This document shows, in pieces, positions 7,671 through 16,528 of a DNA stretch of 64,000 nucleotides; within the stretch, counting starts at the first letter, position 1; every line of letters starts with the position of its first letter. The position numbers and the translations under genes were made by a program. Under the pieces are notes generated by a model, which was not told the DNA's origin, did no database searches, and worked only from the letters and a program-made list of their open reading frames with translations. Origin of the DNA: Sphingosinicella microcystinivorans (GTDB taxonomy: Bacteria > Pseudomonadota > Alphaproteobacteria > Sphingomonadales > Sphingomonadaceae); contig NZ_RBWX01000008.1 of the NCBI RefSeq assembly GCF_003634215.1, forward strand, positions 248,001 to 312,000, written 5' to 3'.

Positions 7671-8366
7671 ATGCCACGTGGGCACAGGGAAAATCACCTC
7701 GTCGCGCGTATCGGCTGGCTGCGCGCTGCCGTGCTCGGCGCGAACGACGGCATCGTTTCAACCGCAAGCCTCATCGTCGGCGTGGCGGCGGCAGCGGCGA
7801 GTGGATCCGACGTGCTGATCGCGGGGGTGGCGGCGCTCGTTGCCGGCGCGATGTCGATGGCGGCGGGCGAATATGTCTCGGTCAGTTCGCAGGCGGATAC
7901 GGAAGCCGCCGATCTCGCGCGCGAACGGGGAGAGCTCGCCACCCAGCCCGGCTTGGAACGCGAGGAGCTCGCCCGCATCTATATGGACCGCGGCCTCGAA
8001 ACCGGGCTCGCGCATCAGGTCGCCGATCAGCTGATGGCAAAGGATGCGCTTGGCGCACACGCACGCGACGAGCTCGGCATTTCTGAGGTCACGGCGGCGC
8101 GCCCCGTGCAGGCGGCGCTCACCTCCGCCGCCACCTTCTCGGTCGGCGCAGCGCTGCCGCTGCTTGCTGTGGTCGCCGCGCCGCAGGCGCTCATCATTCC
8201 TGCCGTCTCGGCCACGTCGCTCGTGTGCCTCGCCGTGCTTGGCGCCGTTGGCGCGCGGGCGGGCGGCGCGAACGTCTGGAAGGCAATGGCGCGCGTCACC
8301 TTCTGGGGCATCCTTGCACTTGTCGTCACCGCCGGGATCGGCCGCCTGTTCGGAACCGTTGTCTGA
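7671..8366 (+). CDS. VIT family protein (CCC1-like metal transporter)
   Basis: The 231-residue membrane protein has the VIT1/CCC1 hallmarks: GANDGIVSTASLIVGVAAA in the first membrane helix and MAAGEYVSVSSQAD in the second, a charged cytosolic helix pair (residues about 75-140), then three hydrophobic segments. Relatives move Fe(II) or Mn(II). The start has a GGGAGGA site. Divergent from the GFA gene. Confidence 0.9.
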   Translation: MPRGHRENHLVARIGWLRAAVLGANDGIVSTASLIVGVAAAAASGSDVLIAGVAALVAGAMSMAAGEYVSVSSQADTEAADLARERGELATQPGLEREELARIYMDRGLETGLAHQVADQLMAKDALGAHARDELGISEVTAARPVQAALTSAATFSVGAALPLLAVVAAPQALIIPAVSATSLVCLAVLGAVGARAGGANVWKAMARVTFWGILALVVTAGIGRLFGTVV

Positions 8367-8385
8367 ACAGGCGGCGCCCGATCGT

Positions 8386-8937
8386 TCAGCGCCGGCCGGG
8401 CAGCATCCTCACAAGCGTGTTGTCGCGCATCACATAGTGGTGAAGAAGCGCCGCGGCGGCGTGCAGGCCGATCAGGTAATAGCCCACCTCTCCGGCCGTT
8501 TCGTGGATTTCCTCGACCTGTTCGGCAAGCGCTTCGTTCGGTGCCACAAGCGCGGGCAGTTCGAGCCCGAAGAAAGGAATCGGTTCGCCCTCAGCACTCA
8601 GGATCAACCACCCCGCGATCGGCATCCCGATCATGAAAATATAGAGCGCTGCGTGCATGGCGTGCGCGGCGGCGGTCTGCCACACCGGCGGACGCGGCAT
8701 GATCGGCGGCGTGCCGCCCGACATGCGCGCCGCGATGCGCAGCGCGACAAACGCCAGCACCGAAAGCCCCAGCATGAAATGCAGCGACTTCACGAATTCG
8801 CGCGTCTCGCTGCCGCGTTCAAAGAGCACGCGCATCTCGATCGTCGCAAACACTGCCGCCAGCAACAGCAGCATCACCCAGTGCAGCGCGATGGTCGCCT
8901 TGCCATAGCGTGCGGTTGTAACCGATCCGTTGGTCAT
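8386..8937 (-). CDS. Cytochrome b561 family protein
   Basis: The 183-residue protein has four membrane segments and histidines placed for haem b: ALHWVMLLLL in helix 1, KSLHFMLGLS in helix 2, and HETAGEVGYYLIGLHAAAALLHHYV in the last helices. Family role: membrane electron transfer, for example quinol to superoxide or haem acceptors. A second member of this family lies at 56.3-56.9 kb. Confidence 0.9.
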   Translation of the reverse strand: MTNGSVTTARYGKATIALHWVMLLLLAAVFATIEMRVLFERGSETREFVKSLHFMLGLSVLAFVALRIAARMSGGTPPIMPRPPVWQTAAAHAMHAALYIFMIGMPIAGWLILSAEGEPIPFFGLELPALVAPNEALAEQVEEIHETAGEVGYYLIGLHAAAALLHHYVMRDNTLVRMLPGRR

Positions 8938-9105
8938 GATCTCACCCGTTCGATTTGCCCACCTCCCGCCCGTTATCAGGCTCAGGCTGACACTTCACTG
9001 ACGATCATGGCGCCTTTCGGGATTGGGTCGACCCATCGTCGCAAGCGCCGCTCCGATCACGCTTACCGAAACGGCTTGCCGCCTTGCGCGATCACCGCCT
9101 GAACA

Positions 9106-9687
9106 TCAGACCAGCCATTTGACGACGATGAAACCGCCGATCAGCAGCGCCGCAAACGCAAAGGTGATCAGGCCGAAGTGGCGGTCGAGCAAGCGCTTCA
9201 TCGGCTCGCCGAACATGCGAAGCAGCACCGCCACGAGATAAAAGCGCGCGCCCCGGCTGACGATGCTTGCAGCCAGCAGGACCACAGGCGAAAGCCCGGT
9301 CGCGCCGCTCGCGATCGTCACCACCTTGAACGGGATCGGGGTAAACCCGGCGAGCATCACGATCAGCCAGCCCTGTTCATTGAAGCGCTGAGCGATCTCG
9401 TAAAACTCGGTTTCGACCCCGTAGACGTGCAGAACCCACCGCCCGACGCTTTCGAACAACACCGCTCCGATGATCCAGCCAAGTCCGGCGCCCAGCGTGG
9501 AGCCGACGGTACAAACGCCCGCGTAGCGCAGCGCCCTATCCGGCCGGGCAAGGCACATCGGCGCCAGCACCACGTCAGGCGGGATCGGGAAGAGCGAGCT
9601 CTCGACAAAAGCAATGAAGGCCAGCCAGCGTTCGGCAAGCGGATGCGCCGCTTTCGCCAGCGTCCAGTGATAAAGGCGTTTCAGCAT
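9106..9687 (-). CDS. YqaA family membrane protein (VTT/DedA-like)
   Basis: The 193-residue protein has the VTT-type pattern: FVESSLFPIPPDVVLAPM near the N terminus (the conserved E...PIPP re-entrant motif), GSTLGAGLGWIIG, then FTPIPFKVVTIASGATG and a C-terminal hydrophobic helix. DedA/YqaA proteins are linked to lipid scrambling or transport and membrane homeostasis. The start MLKRLYHW is preferred over one 16 codons upstream, but there is no strong ribosome site. Confidence 0.88.
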   Translation of the reverse strand: MLKRLYHWTLAKAAHPLAERWLAFIAFVESSLFPIPPDVVLAPMCLARPDRALRYAGVCTVGSTLGAGLGWIIGAVLFESVGRWVLHVYGVETEFYEIAQRFNEQGWLIVMLAGFTPIPFKVVTIASGATGLSPVVLLAASIVSRGARFYLVAVLLRMFGEPMKRLLDRHFGLITFAFAALLIGGFIVVKWLV

Positions 9688-9811
9688 CGGCGCATTTAGC
9701 CGTGTCGCCGCTATGGGTAAAACGCTTTCGCGCACGCGTCATCGCGCGCTGGCCAGTCTTCGACACGGCAGCTACTGCAGAAACGACTCATGACCGCTGA
9801 AAGCCCGCCGA

Positions 9812-10678
9812 ATGCAGATTGGTCTGAAACCGCTTGTCTGCGCCCTGCTCGCGATCATTCTGATCGGAAGCGCCGGCGTGTGGGGCGTTGGAAGCTTGCT
9901 GACGCGGACCACCAACCGGCATGTCACTGTTCCGGAAAAGCCAGCGCAGCTCGTACACATCGATAGCACGGACGGTGTGCGGCTCGCGGGGACCTATTGG
10001 CCCGCCGCCGATAAAGGTGCGCCCGCAATCCTTATGCTGCACGGAAACGGCAATAATCGCGGCGCCATGAACGGAACAGCTGCGTGGCTGAACACCCACG
10101 GCTATGCCGTGCTCGCCATCGATTTTCGCGGACACGGCGACTCCACACCGGCCGGCAAGAGCTTCGGCCTATTCGAAGCGGAGGATGCAGAGGCCGCTCT
10201 CGCATGGCTGCGCCAGAGGCACCCGTGGGCGCGTGTCGGCGTTATCGGTTTCTCGCTGGGCGGCGCGGCGAGCGTGCTCGGTGACGAAGGTCCGCTCCCC
10301 GTCGACGCTTTCGTATTGCAGGGCGTCTATCCGGATATCCGGCGCGCGATCTTCAATCGGCTCGCCATACGGCTCGGCCAGTGGCCGGCTTCAGCGATAG
10401 AGCCATTGCTCAGCTATCAGTCCGTGCCGAGATTCGGCGTCTGGCCGTCCTCGATCTCTCCCATCCGCGCTCTGGCGCAGGTCAAGGCGCCGGTCCTCCT
10501 GATGGGCGGCGGCAAAGATACGAATACGCCGCCCGAAGAAACGCGGGCGATGTATGGCGCTGTCAGGGCAAACGCCGAGCTACGGATTCTCGAAGGCGTT
10601 GATCATGACACCCTTGGCCGTACACTACCGGAGACGTTTCCCATTCTCCTGGCCTTTCTGGACAGGAACCTGAAATAG
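9812..10678 (+). CDS. Alpha/beta hydrolase, membrane-anchored
   Basis: The 288-residue protein starts with a hydrophobic anchor or uncleaved signal (residues 5-28) and then an alpha/beta-hydrolase fold: LMLHGNGNN oxyanion strand, AIDFRGHGDS, nucleophile elbow GFSLGGA, acid in GGGKDTNTPPEE and histidine in EGVDHDTLG. All three catalytic residues are present. It resembles the BEM46/YfhR type of serine hydrolases on the periplasmic side of the membrane; substrate unknown. Confidence 0.85.
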   Translation: MQIGLKPLVCALLAIILIGSAGVWGVGSLLTRTTNRHVTVPEKPAQLVHIDSTDGVRLAGTYWPAADKGAPAILMLHGNGNNRGAMNGTAAWLNTHGYAVLAIDFRGHGDSTPAGKSFGLFEAEDAEAALAWLRQRHPWARVGVIGFSLGGAASVLGDEGPLPVDAFVLQGVYPDIRRAIFNRLAIRLGQWPASAIEPLLSYQSVPRFGVWPSSISPIRALAQVKAPVLLMGGGKDTNTPPEETRAMYGAVRANAELRILEGVDHDTLGRTLPETFPILLAFLDRNLK

Positions 10679-10699
10679 GCCGGTCAACGCCAACAGGCC

Positions 10700-10882
10700 C
10701 TAGCCAGCGGTGCTATCGACCACCTCGGCGCCGGGGCCGTTCTTCTTGATGGAATCGATGGCGTTCTGCGCGCTCGCCTTGCTTGAATAGCCTTCGGTCC
10801 AGAAGATTTTTTCAGAATTATATTTGAAGGCGACCCGGTATTCGCCCGCCTTGTCCTTCGTGATTTCGAAAACGTGAGCCAT
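10700..10882 (-). CDS. YegP-family DUF1508 protein
   Basis: The 60-residue protein matches one DUF1508 unit: FEITKDKAGEYRVAFKYNSEKIFWTEGYSSKASAQNAIDS (shortened in relatives), with the usual hydrophobic and GY..K..A..I positions. Small cytoplasmic protein of unknown function. A divergent copy of the same fold is suggested at 15.85-16.13 kb. Confidence 0.85.
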   Translation of the reverse strand: MAHVFEITKDKAGEYRVAFKYNSEKIFWTEGYSSKASAQNAIDSIKKNGPGAEVVDSTAG

Positions 10883-10947
10883 GCTCGTTCTCCCTGACCG
10901 TTGAACGATGCCAGCCTAGCCGCAAGCGCCTCGTGCGCAAGCCCGAT

Positions 10948-11553
10948 TCAGCCGTCGCCCTGGCGGAGCGCGGCGGCGGCCGCGAACGGCGCGAACGCGG
11001 TGACGACAAGGCTCGATGCGGCGAGGAGGCGCAGCTCTCCGGCGCTGCCGAAAATCAGCACGGGAAGCGCGAGCGGCAGCACGATGAGCCCCGCAAGCGC
11101 AGGGCCCCCGCGTGCGCCCGCGACGAGCGCGGCGGCAACGAGGCCCAGCCCGGCCAGCGCGGGCGTGCCAAGCGCAAGGCCCATGACGAGCGAAGGCACA
11201 TCGGCGTTCAGCATCGCCCCGCCGATTACCGCCGCGACGAGAAGCGCTGGCACGAAGCCCAGCCAGTGCGCGGCGAGCCGTGCTGCCATGATCGTTTCAG
11301 GCGCGATGCCGCGCACGCGGAGTTGATCCATCGTGCCGTCAGCGACGTCTTCGGCGACGAGCGTCCCCACCGGCAGCAACGCCGCGAGCAGCGCCGCCAC
11401 CCACAGGCTGCCGGCGCCCACGCGCGCGAGCAGCGCCACATCCGGCCCGATCGCAAACGCGGTCATGCTCGCCACCATCACGAAGAACACGAGCGGGATG
11501 AGCCCGCCCGCGCCGATGTCCACGCCGCGCAGGACAAGACGCCAGAAGCTCAC
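10948..11553 (-). CDS. ccmB: Haem exporter membrane subunit CcmB
   Basis: The 201-residue protein has about six membrane helices. The LRVRGIAPETIMAARLAAHW segment and the acidic EDVADGTMDQLRVRG before it are typical of CcmB. Partner of CcmA in the CcmABC ATPase that releases haem-CcmE during cytochrome c maturation. It overlaps ccmA by 4 nt. Other ccm genes are not in the window. Confidence 0.93.
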   Translation of the reverse strand: MSFWRLVLRGVDIGAGGLIPLVFFVMVASMTAFAIGPDVALLARVGAGSLWVAALLAALLPVGTLVAEDVADGTMDQLRVRGIAPETIMAARLAAHWLGFVPALLVAAVIGGAMLNADVPSLVMGLALGTPALAGLGLVAAALVAGARGGPALAGLIVLPLALPVLIFGSAGELRLLAASSLVVTAFAPFAAAAALRQGDG

Positions 11554-12107
11554 AGCGAGAGCTCCCGCGCACCCGGCACGTCGGTTTCGCCGTGCGTCAC
11601 GACGATCGCGCCGCCGCCCGCCGAAATATGCGCGCCGATCGCTGCCGAAAGCGCCGTGGCGTTCGCCGCATCAAGCCCCGCGCCCGGTTCGTCGAGCAGC
11701 CACAGCGCAGCGCCGGAGGCGATCACACGCGCCAGCGCTGCACGTCGTTTCTGGCCTGCCGAGAGCATTCTGACCGGCACGTCGCCGAGCGCTTCCAGCC
11801 CCAGCGCAAACAGCGCCTGCGTGCCATCCATCCGCGCCCACCAGCCGAGTTCCTGCGCAAGCGTGCGTCCCGGCTTCAATGCGTTTTCATGCCCCAGCCA
11901 CGCTATTTTCGCCGGATGTTCGATGCGCCCCGCCGCCGCCGGCAGCAGACCGGCAAGACAGCGCAACAGACTCGATTTGCCGCTGCCGTTCGGCCCGGTC
12001 ACACGCAGCGCTTCCCCCGCCGCGACGGTCAGGGACAGGCCTTCGAACAGCAGCCGGCCACCGCGCACGCAGGCAAGGTTTTCGGCGCGGATGAGCGTGT
12101 CCCCCAT
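11550..12107 (-). CDS. ccmA: Haem exporter ATP-binding subunit CcmA
   Basis: The 185-residue ABC ATPase is short, as usual for CcmA. Walker A GPNGSGKSSL (about residues 38-47), signature MLSAGQKRRAALAR, Walker B ALWLLDEPGAGLD and the H-loop VTHGET are all present. It supplies ATP hydrolysis for holo-CcmE release in cytochrome c biogenesis. First gene of ccmAB. Confidence 0.95.
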   Translation of the reverse strand: MGDTLIRAENLACVRGGRLLFEGLSLTVAAGEALRVTGPNGSGKSSLLRCLAGLLPAAAGRIEHPAKIAWLGHENALKPGRTLAQELGWWARMDGTQALFALGLEALGDVPVRMLSAGQKRRAALARVIASGAALWLLDEPGAGLDAANATALSAAIGAHISAGGGAIVVTHGETDVPGARELSL

Positions 12108-12140
12108 GCGCCCCGACCTAGCCGCTCACTTGCGCCCGCG

Positions 12141-12620
12141 CTACTTCTTCTTGGACTTCTCAGACTTGGCGCGCACGGTCGCGGTCTCGCGCAGCGCGTT
12201 CTCCACGCCCGGCACGGCGAGCGCCTGATAGGCGCATTCACCCACGGTCCAGCCATAAGGTGTCTGGCGGAGCGCCGTCACCACGCGGGAACCGGCCGGA
12301 GCGTCGATGCGGCCCCAGTCGTCGGTGTTCAGGATTTCGTGGCGTGTCGGCTTGCCGGGGCCGGGCCAGATGTCGATCGACTCCGCGCCTTTGCCTTTCA
12401 GGTACTGGATCACCTCGACGCGCTGGAACAGCGTGCCGTCGCCGCGCGGCAGTTCACGAACGATGCCGTCAATCACCAGCGCCTCGCTCGCCAGCAGGTA
12501 TTTCGCGGCTTCGTCCGCATCCCGCTGCACCAGGATCGGGAGTACGCAGCGCGCTGCCGCCGATCCGGTGAACCCGGCTGCCGCCAGAAAGACCGCAGCC
12601 GCTACACAACGCTTACGCAT
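12141..12620 (-). CDS. Hypothetical secreted protein
   Basis: The 159-residue protein has a signal peptide (MRKRCVAAAVFLAAAGFTGSAAA) and ends in a basic KSEKSKKK tail. A GGAGGGG site selects the start at 12620. The middle section (VIDGIVRELPRGDGTLFQRV, later IDIWPGPGKPTRHEI) looks like the beta-rich secreted proteins that precede a C-terminal conserved segment. No known domain is recognised. It lies 33 bp upstream of ccmA on the same strand. Confidence 0.7.
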   Translation of the reverse strand: MRKRCVAAAVFLAAAGFTGSAAARCVLPILVQRDADEAAKYLLASEALVIDGIVRELPRGDGTLFQRVEVIQYLKGKGAESIDIWPGPGKPTRHEILNTDDWGRIDAPAGSRVVTALRQTPYGWTVGECAYQALAVPGVENALRETATVRAKSEKSKKK

Positions 12621-12689
12621 TACGACCCCTCCGTTTTCCCTTTTCCGGGAGTGTATCACACGGGAGGTGTCGTTGCGATTCCGCATCGA

Positions 12690-13220
12690 TTATTTGCGGC
12701 GCCTGCGACCGAGCGAGAGCCCGGCGAGGCCGAGGCCAAACAGTGCGAGCGCGGCGGGTTCCGGCACGTCCGCGGTCGGGGTTTCGATGGTCGGCAGCAC
12801 CGCTGCGACTTCGGGAATCGCCGCGGCCCACACGCGCACCGCGTTCCAGGTTTCCGCAACGCCGGAGAAGCGATCCTCGACGCCGGTGTAATACGCGTTC
12901 AGCACCCAGTCCGCGCCGCCCGCGCCGAACACCACGACCTCGGTCAGATATTCACCGAAGTCGTAGACGAAGCTGTCGATGCCGCCGAGTTCGAAGCTTT
13001 CCGGGTTCCAGGCATCGCTGCCGCCGCTCCAGAAGGCCGAGAAATCGGTGAGTTCGTTCGCGGTCAGGATACCGTCGAGGTTCAGGTCTTCGCCCGAAAA
13101 ACTGCCGCTCACGCTGGCGCCCGCGCCATAGTCCTGCTCGAAATTGAAGCTCAGCGGCGCAGCGTTCGCGCTGCCTGCGATCAGCATGGCGGCGGCGGAA
13201 AGGAAGAAAGCGCGTTTCAT
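12690..13220 (-). CDS. PEP-CTERM sorting domain protein with EF-hand-like loop
   Basis: The 176-residue protein has a signal peptide ending in SANA and a C-terminal PEP-CTERM tripartite signal: VPEPAA, a hydrophobic helix (LALFGLGLAGLSLG) and RRRRK. Such proteins are processed by an exosortase (not in this window) and exported to the surface or matrix. Residues around 46-58 read DLNLDGILTANEL, a calcium-type EF-hand/dockerin-like loop common in this protein class. The start is ATG at 13220. A sigma-54-like site lies upstream. Confidence 0.88.
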   Translation of the reverse strand: MKRAFFLSAAAMLIAGSANAAPLSFNFEQDYGAGASVSGSFSGEDLNLDGILTANELTDFSAFWSGGSDAWNPESFELGGIDSFVYDFGEYLTEVVVFGAGGADWVLNAYYTGVEDRFSGVAETWNAVRVWAAAIPEVAAVLPTIETPTADVPEPAALALFGLGLAGLSLGRRRRK

Positions 13221-13255
13221 CAATGGTACTCCCGTCTCAGATCTCGAAGGTTGAG

Positions 13256-13272
13256 ACTCAAGAACCGTGCCA
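13256..13272 (-). promoter_or_regulatory. Sigma-54-like promoter of the PEP-CTERM gene
   Basis: On the minus strand TGGCACG-N4-TTGA matches the -24 element exactly and has TTGA instead of TTGC at -12. Predicted start about 13247, leaving a short leader before ATG 13220. Sigma-54 control of PEP-CTERM genes is known in other bacteria (PrsK/PrsR systems). Confidence 0.45.
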
Positions 13273-13400
13273 GTTGCGGAGTTCCGCCATCCCGATGATT
13301 AACGCACCTTCCTCCTGTAAATCACGCCGACGTTTTGCCGTTCATGTTTCTGAATAAATTCAAAACACTTATAGTTAACAGTACGACTTCGTAACAATAC

Positions 13401-15470
13401 TCAGCGTTGGCCGAGCGTTTCCGAAAAGAACGCCGATTGATCGTGCCAAAGCTCCTGCCACGCCGAGAAGCGGATCAGTCCGTGGGATTCGCCCGGCAGG
13501 AGCACGGTGCGCACGTCGACGCCTTGCCGCCGCAGCTTCTGGGCAAGGTCCACCGTCTCGCGCACGTCGACGTTCATGTCGTTGTCGCCGCTGAACAGCA
13601 GCACGGGCGAGCGCCAGCCCGCGACCGCGCCGAGCGGCGAGGCCGCGAGCGCCGTCGCCCGGTCCGCCTCGGCCACGCCGAAGAAGACGCTGGGGTTGAG
13701 GTGTCCCGGCACCGGCGAGGGCCAGCTCCAGTCGAACACGCCGTGGATCGCGACACCGGCGGCGAACACATCCGAATTCCGCGCCAGCGCCTGGCCCGTC
13801 AGCAGCCCGCCGTAGGAGCCGCCCCAGATGCCGATGCGCTTGGGATCGACATCCGCGCGCGCGGCGAGCCAGCGCCCCGCGCCCAGCACGTCGGCATATT
13901 CGGAAGCTGCGCGCCACGCGCGCCCCGGCGCCTCGCGGAACGCCCGCCCATAGCCCACGCCCGAGCGATAGTTGAGCGCGAGCACCACATAGCCCATCTC
14001 CGCGAGCCGCCGGTTCATCGCATAGTCGTTCGCGTAATATCCGCTGAAGTGAAAGCCTGCGAACATCTGGCGCGTCGGCCCGCCGTGCACGTAGACGAGC
14101 GCCGGGTGCGGTCCCTTGCCTTTCGGCAGGAACAGCTGCCCGGGCACGCTTTCCCCGTCCGACGCCGTAAGCCGCACCTGCTGCGGCGGCGGCGCGGCGA
14201 AGCTGTGGCGGTAGCCGTAATCCGCGGGCGTTTCGGCGTACGTTACCTTGCCCGTCGCGCTGTCCACGATGCGCAGCATGGCGGATGCGTCCGCGCCTGC
14301 GCCCGTCAGCGCGACATGCCGCCCGTCGCCCGCCGCGCTCGCCAGCGCCAGCACGACGTCCTTCGTCTCCACCGCGCGTTCGCGCCCGCTGGAAACGGTG
14401 ATGAGCGAGGCCTGGCGCGTATCGAGATCGCGGCAGTTGTGGATGACGAACAGCGTATCGGGCGCGGCAAGCTCGCTCTCCGCGACCTCGCACTTTTCGC
14501 CTGTCAGCGCGCGCACCTTGCCGCCGCTCGCCGCGTAGAGCCGCGCCCAGCCGTCTTCTTCCGCGCGGAACACCACGGTCTTGCTGTCGGACCAGCGCAG
14601 CAGCCCCTCGTCGTCGTCGGAGATGAACGAACCGCCGCGCGGCCCCGATTGCCACAGCGTCGTTGCTTTCCCGCCGCTCACCGCCACCGTCTCCACGGCG
14701 ACCGGCTGGTTTTCGAGATTGTCGTAAGTCACCGTGTGCTCGCGCCCCGGCCAGCGCAGATAGGCGACCGTCTTGCCGTCCGGCGAAAGCACCGGGTGGC
14801 TGAGCCTATCCGCCCCCGTCACCAGCCACTCCACGCGGTCTCTGCCGAGCGTATGGTGGCCGAGGAAGGACCAGCCGCCGCGATCCTGCACGAAGAAGAA
14901 GCTCTTCCCGTCCGCCGCCCACGCGCGCTGCGCGAACGCCGCGCCGCCGCGCACCAGCATCTCCGGTTTCGCATCAGCAGAGCCCACGGCCACGGCCCAC
15001 AGGTCCGCCCCGCTCCGGTAAACGAGCCGCGATCCGTCCGGCGTGAATTCCGGCGAGGCGCCCTCGCCGATCTTTACCGGCGCCGCCCCGCCCGCGCTGG
15101 AAACGAGCCACAGCGTCGCCTTCGGCGGCGTCAGCAGGCTCGCCGGATTATACCCGCCCGACGCGAAGCCGGTCGTGAAGGCAACCCATGCGCCGTCGGG
15201 CGAGATCTGCACGCCCGTGATCGGCGTGCCGTCCACATCGCTTTGCGTGAACAGCGCCGTGCGCTTGAAGCCGGGGCCGCGCGCGGCGAGCAGCTGAGTC
15301 TTGTCGCCCTGCTGTACCGTCCACGCAAAAGCCCCCGCGCGCGCCGCGCTGATTTCGGTTGCCATCGGGAAGGCGAGGAAGGCGGTATCGTCAGCGGCGG
15401 AAGCGGCAGAGGCTGCGGCCAGCGCCGCGCCGGCAAGCAAAAAACGGGAAACGAAAGTCGAGACGCGCAT
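13401..15470 (-). CDS. S9 family prolyl oligopeptidase-like peptidase
   Basis: The 689-residue protein has a signal peptide (cleavage after ASAA), a beta-propeller region (about residues 40-400) and a C-terminal alpha/beta-hydrolase peptidase domain: oxyanion HGGPTRQM, catalytic Ser in GIWGGSYGGLLTGQAL, Asp in LLFSGDNDMNVDVRET and His in PGESHGLIRF. It is therefore a probably active periplasmic dipeptidyl/acylaminoacyl peptidase. No operon partner. Confidence 0.92.
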   Translation of the reverse strand: MRVSTFVSRFLLAGAALAAASAASAADDTAFLAFPMATEISAARAGAFAWTVQQGDKTQLLAARGPGFKRTALFTQSDVDGTPITGVQISPDGAWVAFTTGFASGGYNPASLLTPPKATLWLVSSAGGAAPVKIGEGASPEFTPDGSRLVYRSGADLWAVAVGSADAKPEMLVRGGAAFAQRAWAADGKSFFFVQDRGGWSFLGHHTLGRDRVEWLVTGADRLSHPVLSPDGKTVAYLRWPGREHTVTYDNLENQPVAVETVAVSGGKATTLWQSGPRGGSFISDDDEGLLRWSDSKTVVFRAEEDGWARLYAASGGKVRALTGEKCEVAESELAAPDTLFVIHNCRDLDTRQASLITVSSGRERAVETKDVVLALASAAGDGRHVALTGAGADASAMLRIVDSATGKVTYAETPADYGYRHSFAAPPPQQVRLTASDGESVPGQLFLPKGKGPHPALVYVHGGPTRQMFAGFHFSGYYANDYAMNRRLAEMGYVVLALNYRSGVGYGRAFREAPGRAWRAASEYADVLGAGRWLAARADVDPKRIGIWGGSYGGLLTGQALARNSDVFAAGVAIHGVFDWSWPSPVPGHLNPSVFFGVAEADRATALAASPLGAVAGWRSPVLLFSGDNDMNVDVRETVDLAQKLRRQGVDVRTVLLPGESHGLIRFSAWQELWHDQSAFFSETLGQR

Positions 15471-15535
15471 GACCGGGAGCCCTCCTGCTGAACGAAGGGG
15501 CGTGCGCCAGCGGCGCTATTCTCCCTTCGGGCGCT

Positions 15536-15817
15536 TTATGTCCCGATCTTATCCGAGCGCACCTGATTGGCAAATGCCTTCCGAGGCTTCGCGACGATCG
15601 CCCCGCCATCATCATCCCAGCGCATCAGCGAGAGTTTCGCCGCGCTGGGACGCTGGCGGCGGTCCGGGAAGTGGCGGTGCGGGTAGGCATGGGAGTCGAG
15701 CCTGCGCCCCAGCCGGTGAATTTCCGCCTCATACTGCGCGAGCAGGCGTGGCTCGATGGCGGCGTCGCGCCGCATGATAGCGATCTGTTCCTGGCGGAGG
15801 AGTCGGTTCAAGTCCAT
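15536..15817 (-). CDS. Small hypothetical protein
   Basis: This 93-residue, charged protein (MDLNRLLRQEQIAIM...) has no signal or membrane segment. A GAAGGGAAG ribosome site precedes 15817. The sequence includes HRLGRRLDSHAYPHRHFPDR and a basic C terminus; no domain is recognised. It is the last of five co-directional small genes and follows the YegP-like gene by 35 bp. Confidence 0.6.
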   Translation of the reverse strand: MDLNRLLRQEQIAIMRRDAAIEPRLLAQYEAEIHRLGRRLDSHAYPHRHFPDRRQRPSAAKLSLMRWDDDGGAIVAKPRKAFANQVRSDKIGT

Positions 15818-15852
15818 GGGCTTCCCTTCAGGCTGGCGGTGTCGTGCGCCGA

Positions 15853-16134
15853 TCAGGCGTATTGCAAGGCCTCGCGAATTTTGGCCCCGGCAGCGCTGGA
15901 GCGCAGCATGTCGATGGCCGCGCGGCATTCCGCCTCGCTCCGATATCCGGAGGCTTTGGCCATGATCGCGCCGTTCGGCGCGCAGAAGCGCCAGGACCAA
16001 TCCTCGCCGCGGTGTATGGCGGGCGTCAGCCTTTTCTCGTCCCCGCAATACATCTCGAAATAGCAGACCGGCGCCGGGTCCAGCCCCGCGAATGAAGACA
16101 GCGAATGCGTTTCGCATTTTACAATTGAAAGCAC
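15853..16134 (-). CDS. Small protein with YegP/DUF1508-like C-terminal unit
   Basis: The 93-residue product from a GTG start (16134) is preceded by GGGAG. The C-terminal half (CYFEMYCGDEKRL..., then WSWRFCAPNGAIMAKASGYRSEAECRAAID) has the DUF1508 layout: W-R-F, then GY-S-A-C-AAI. The N-terminal 30 residues are unmatched. The start is uncertain; a much longer frame exists upstream but would lack a ribosome site. Confidence 0.6.
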   Translation of the reverse strand: MLSIVKCETHSLSSFAGLDPAPVCYFEMYCGDEKRLTPAIHRGEDWSWRFCAPNGAIMAKASGYRSEAECRAAIDMLRSSAAGAKIREALQYA

Positions 16135-16267
16135 ACGATTTCTCCCGAATGTGCAAGCGGGAGCATGGTGTCTCTCAGTCACGAGATGCTTGCGGCCGAA
16201 AATCGAGTGATGGAGACGGATAGCATATTTTCCGGTTGGCGGCGAACGCCAAATCAGATCTGCGTCG

Positions 16268-16528
16268 TCAAAGCTGTGTATTTTCGGATTTCTTTCGGGC
16301 GGCCGCGTGAACGCGGTCAAGCTCTTCCGCATCGACTTCGAAGGCATAGGCCTTCCCCCCGCGGCGTACGTAGAGGAAGGCGGAAACCGTTTTGGGTGAA
16401 CTGCCGTCGTCGGAGATGGAATCCGTGTCGACCTCCACCTGATATTCGCCCGCGGGAAGCAGGCCGTCGACCCCGCCTATGGTGAAGGCGTTGGCGAAGG
16501 CCAGCGTCCGGCGTTCGGTTGCGGTCAA
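16268..16528 (-). CDS. Small hypothetical protein
   Basis: The 86-residue acidic protein (FTIGGVDGLLPAGEYQVEVD, then TVSAFLYVRRGGKAYAFEVD) looks like a compact beta-sheet domain. Its start overlaps the stop of the next gene upstream by 4 nt, so it is translated from the same message. No family is recognised. Confidence 0.65.
   Translation of the reverse strand: MTATERRTLAFANAFTIGGVDGLLPAGEYQVEVDTDSISDDGSSPKTVSAFLYVRRGGKAYAFEVDAEELDRVHAAARKKSENTQL

Noticed and set aside
13407-15491. A 694-codon open frame opposite the S9 peptidase
   Set aside because: Shadow of the peptidase gene; arginine-rich, without recognisable domains, while the opposite frame has an intact catalytic triad.
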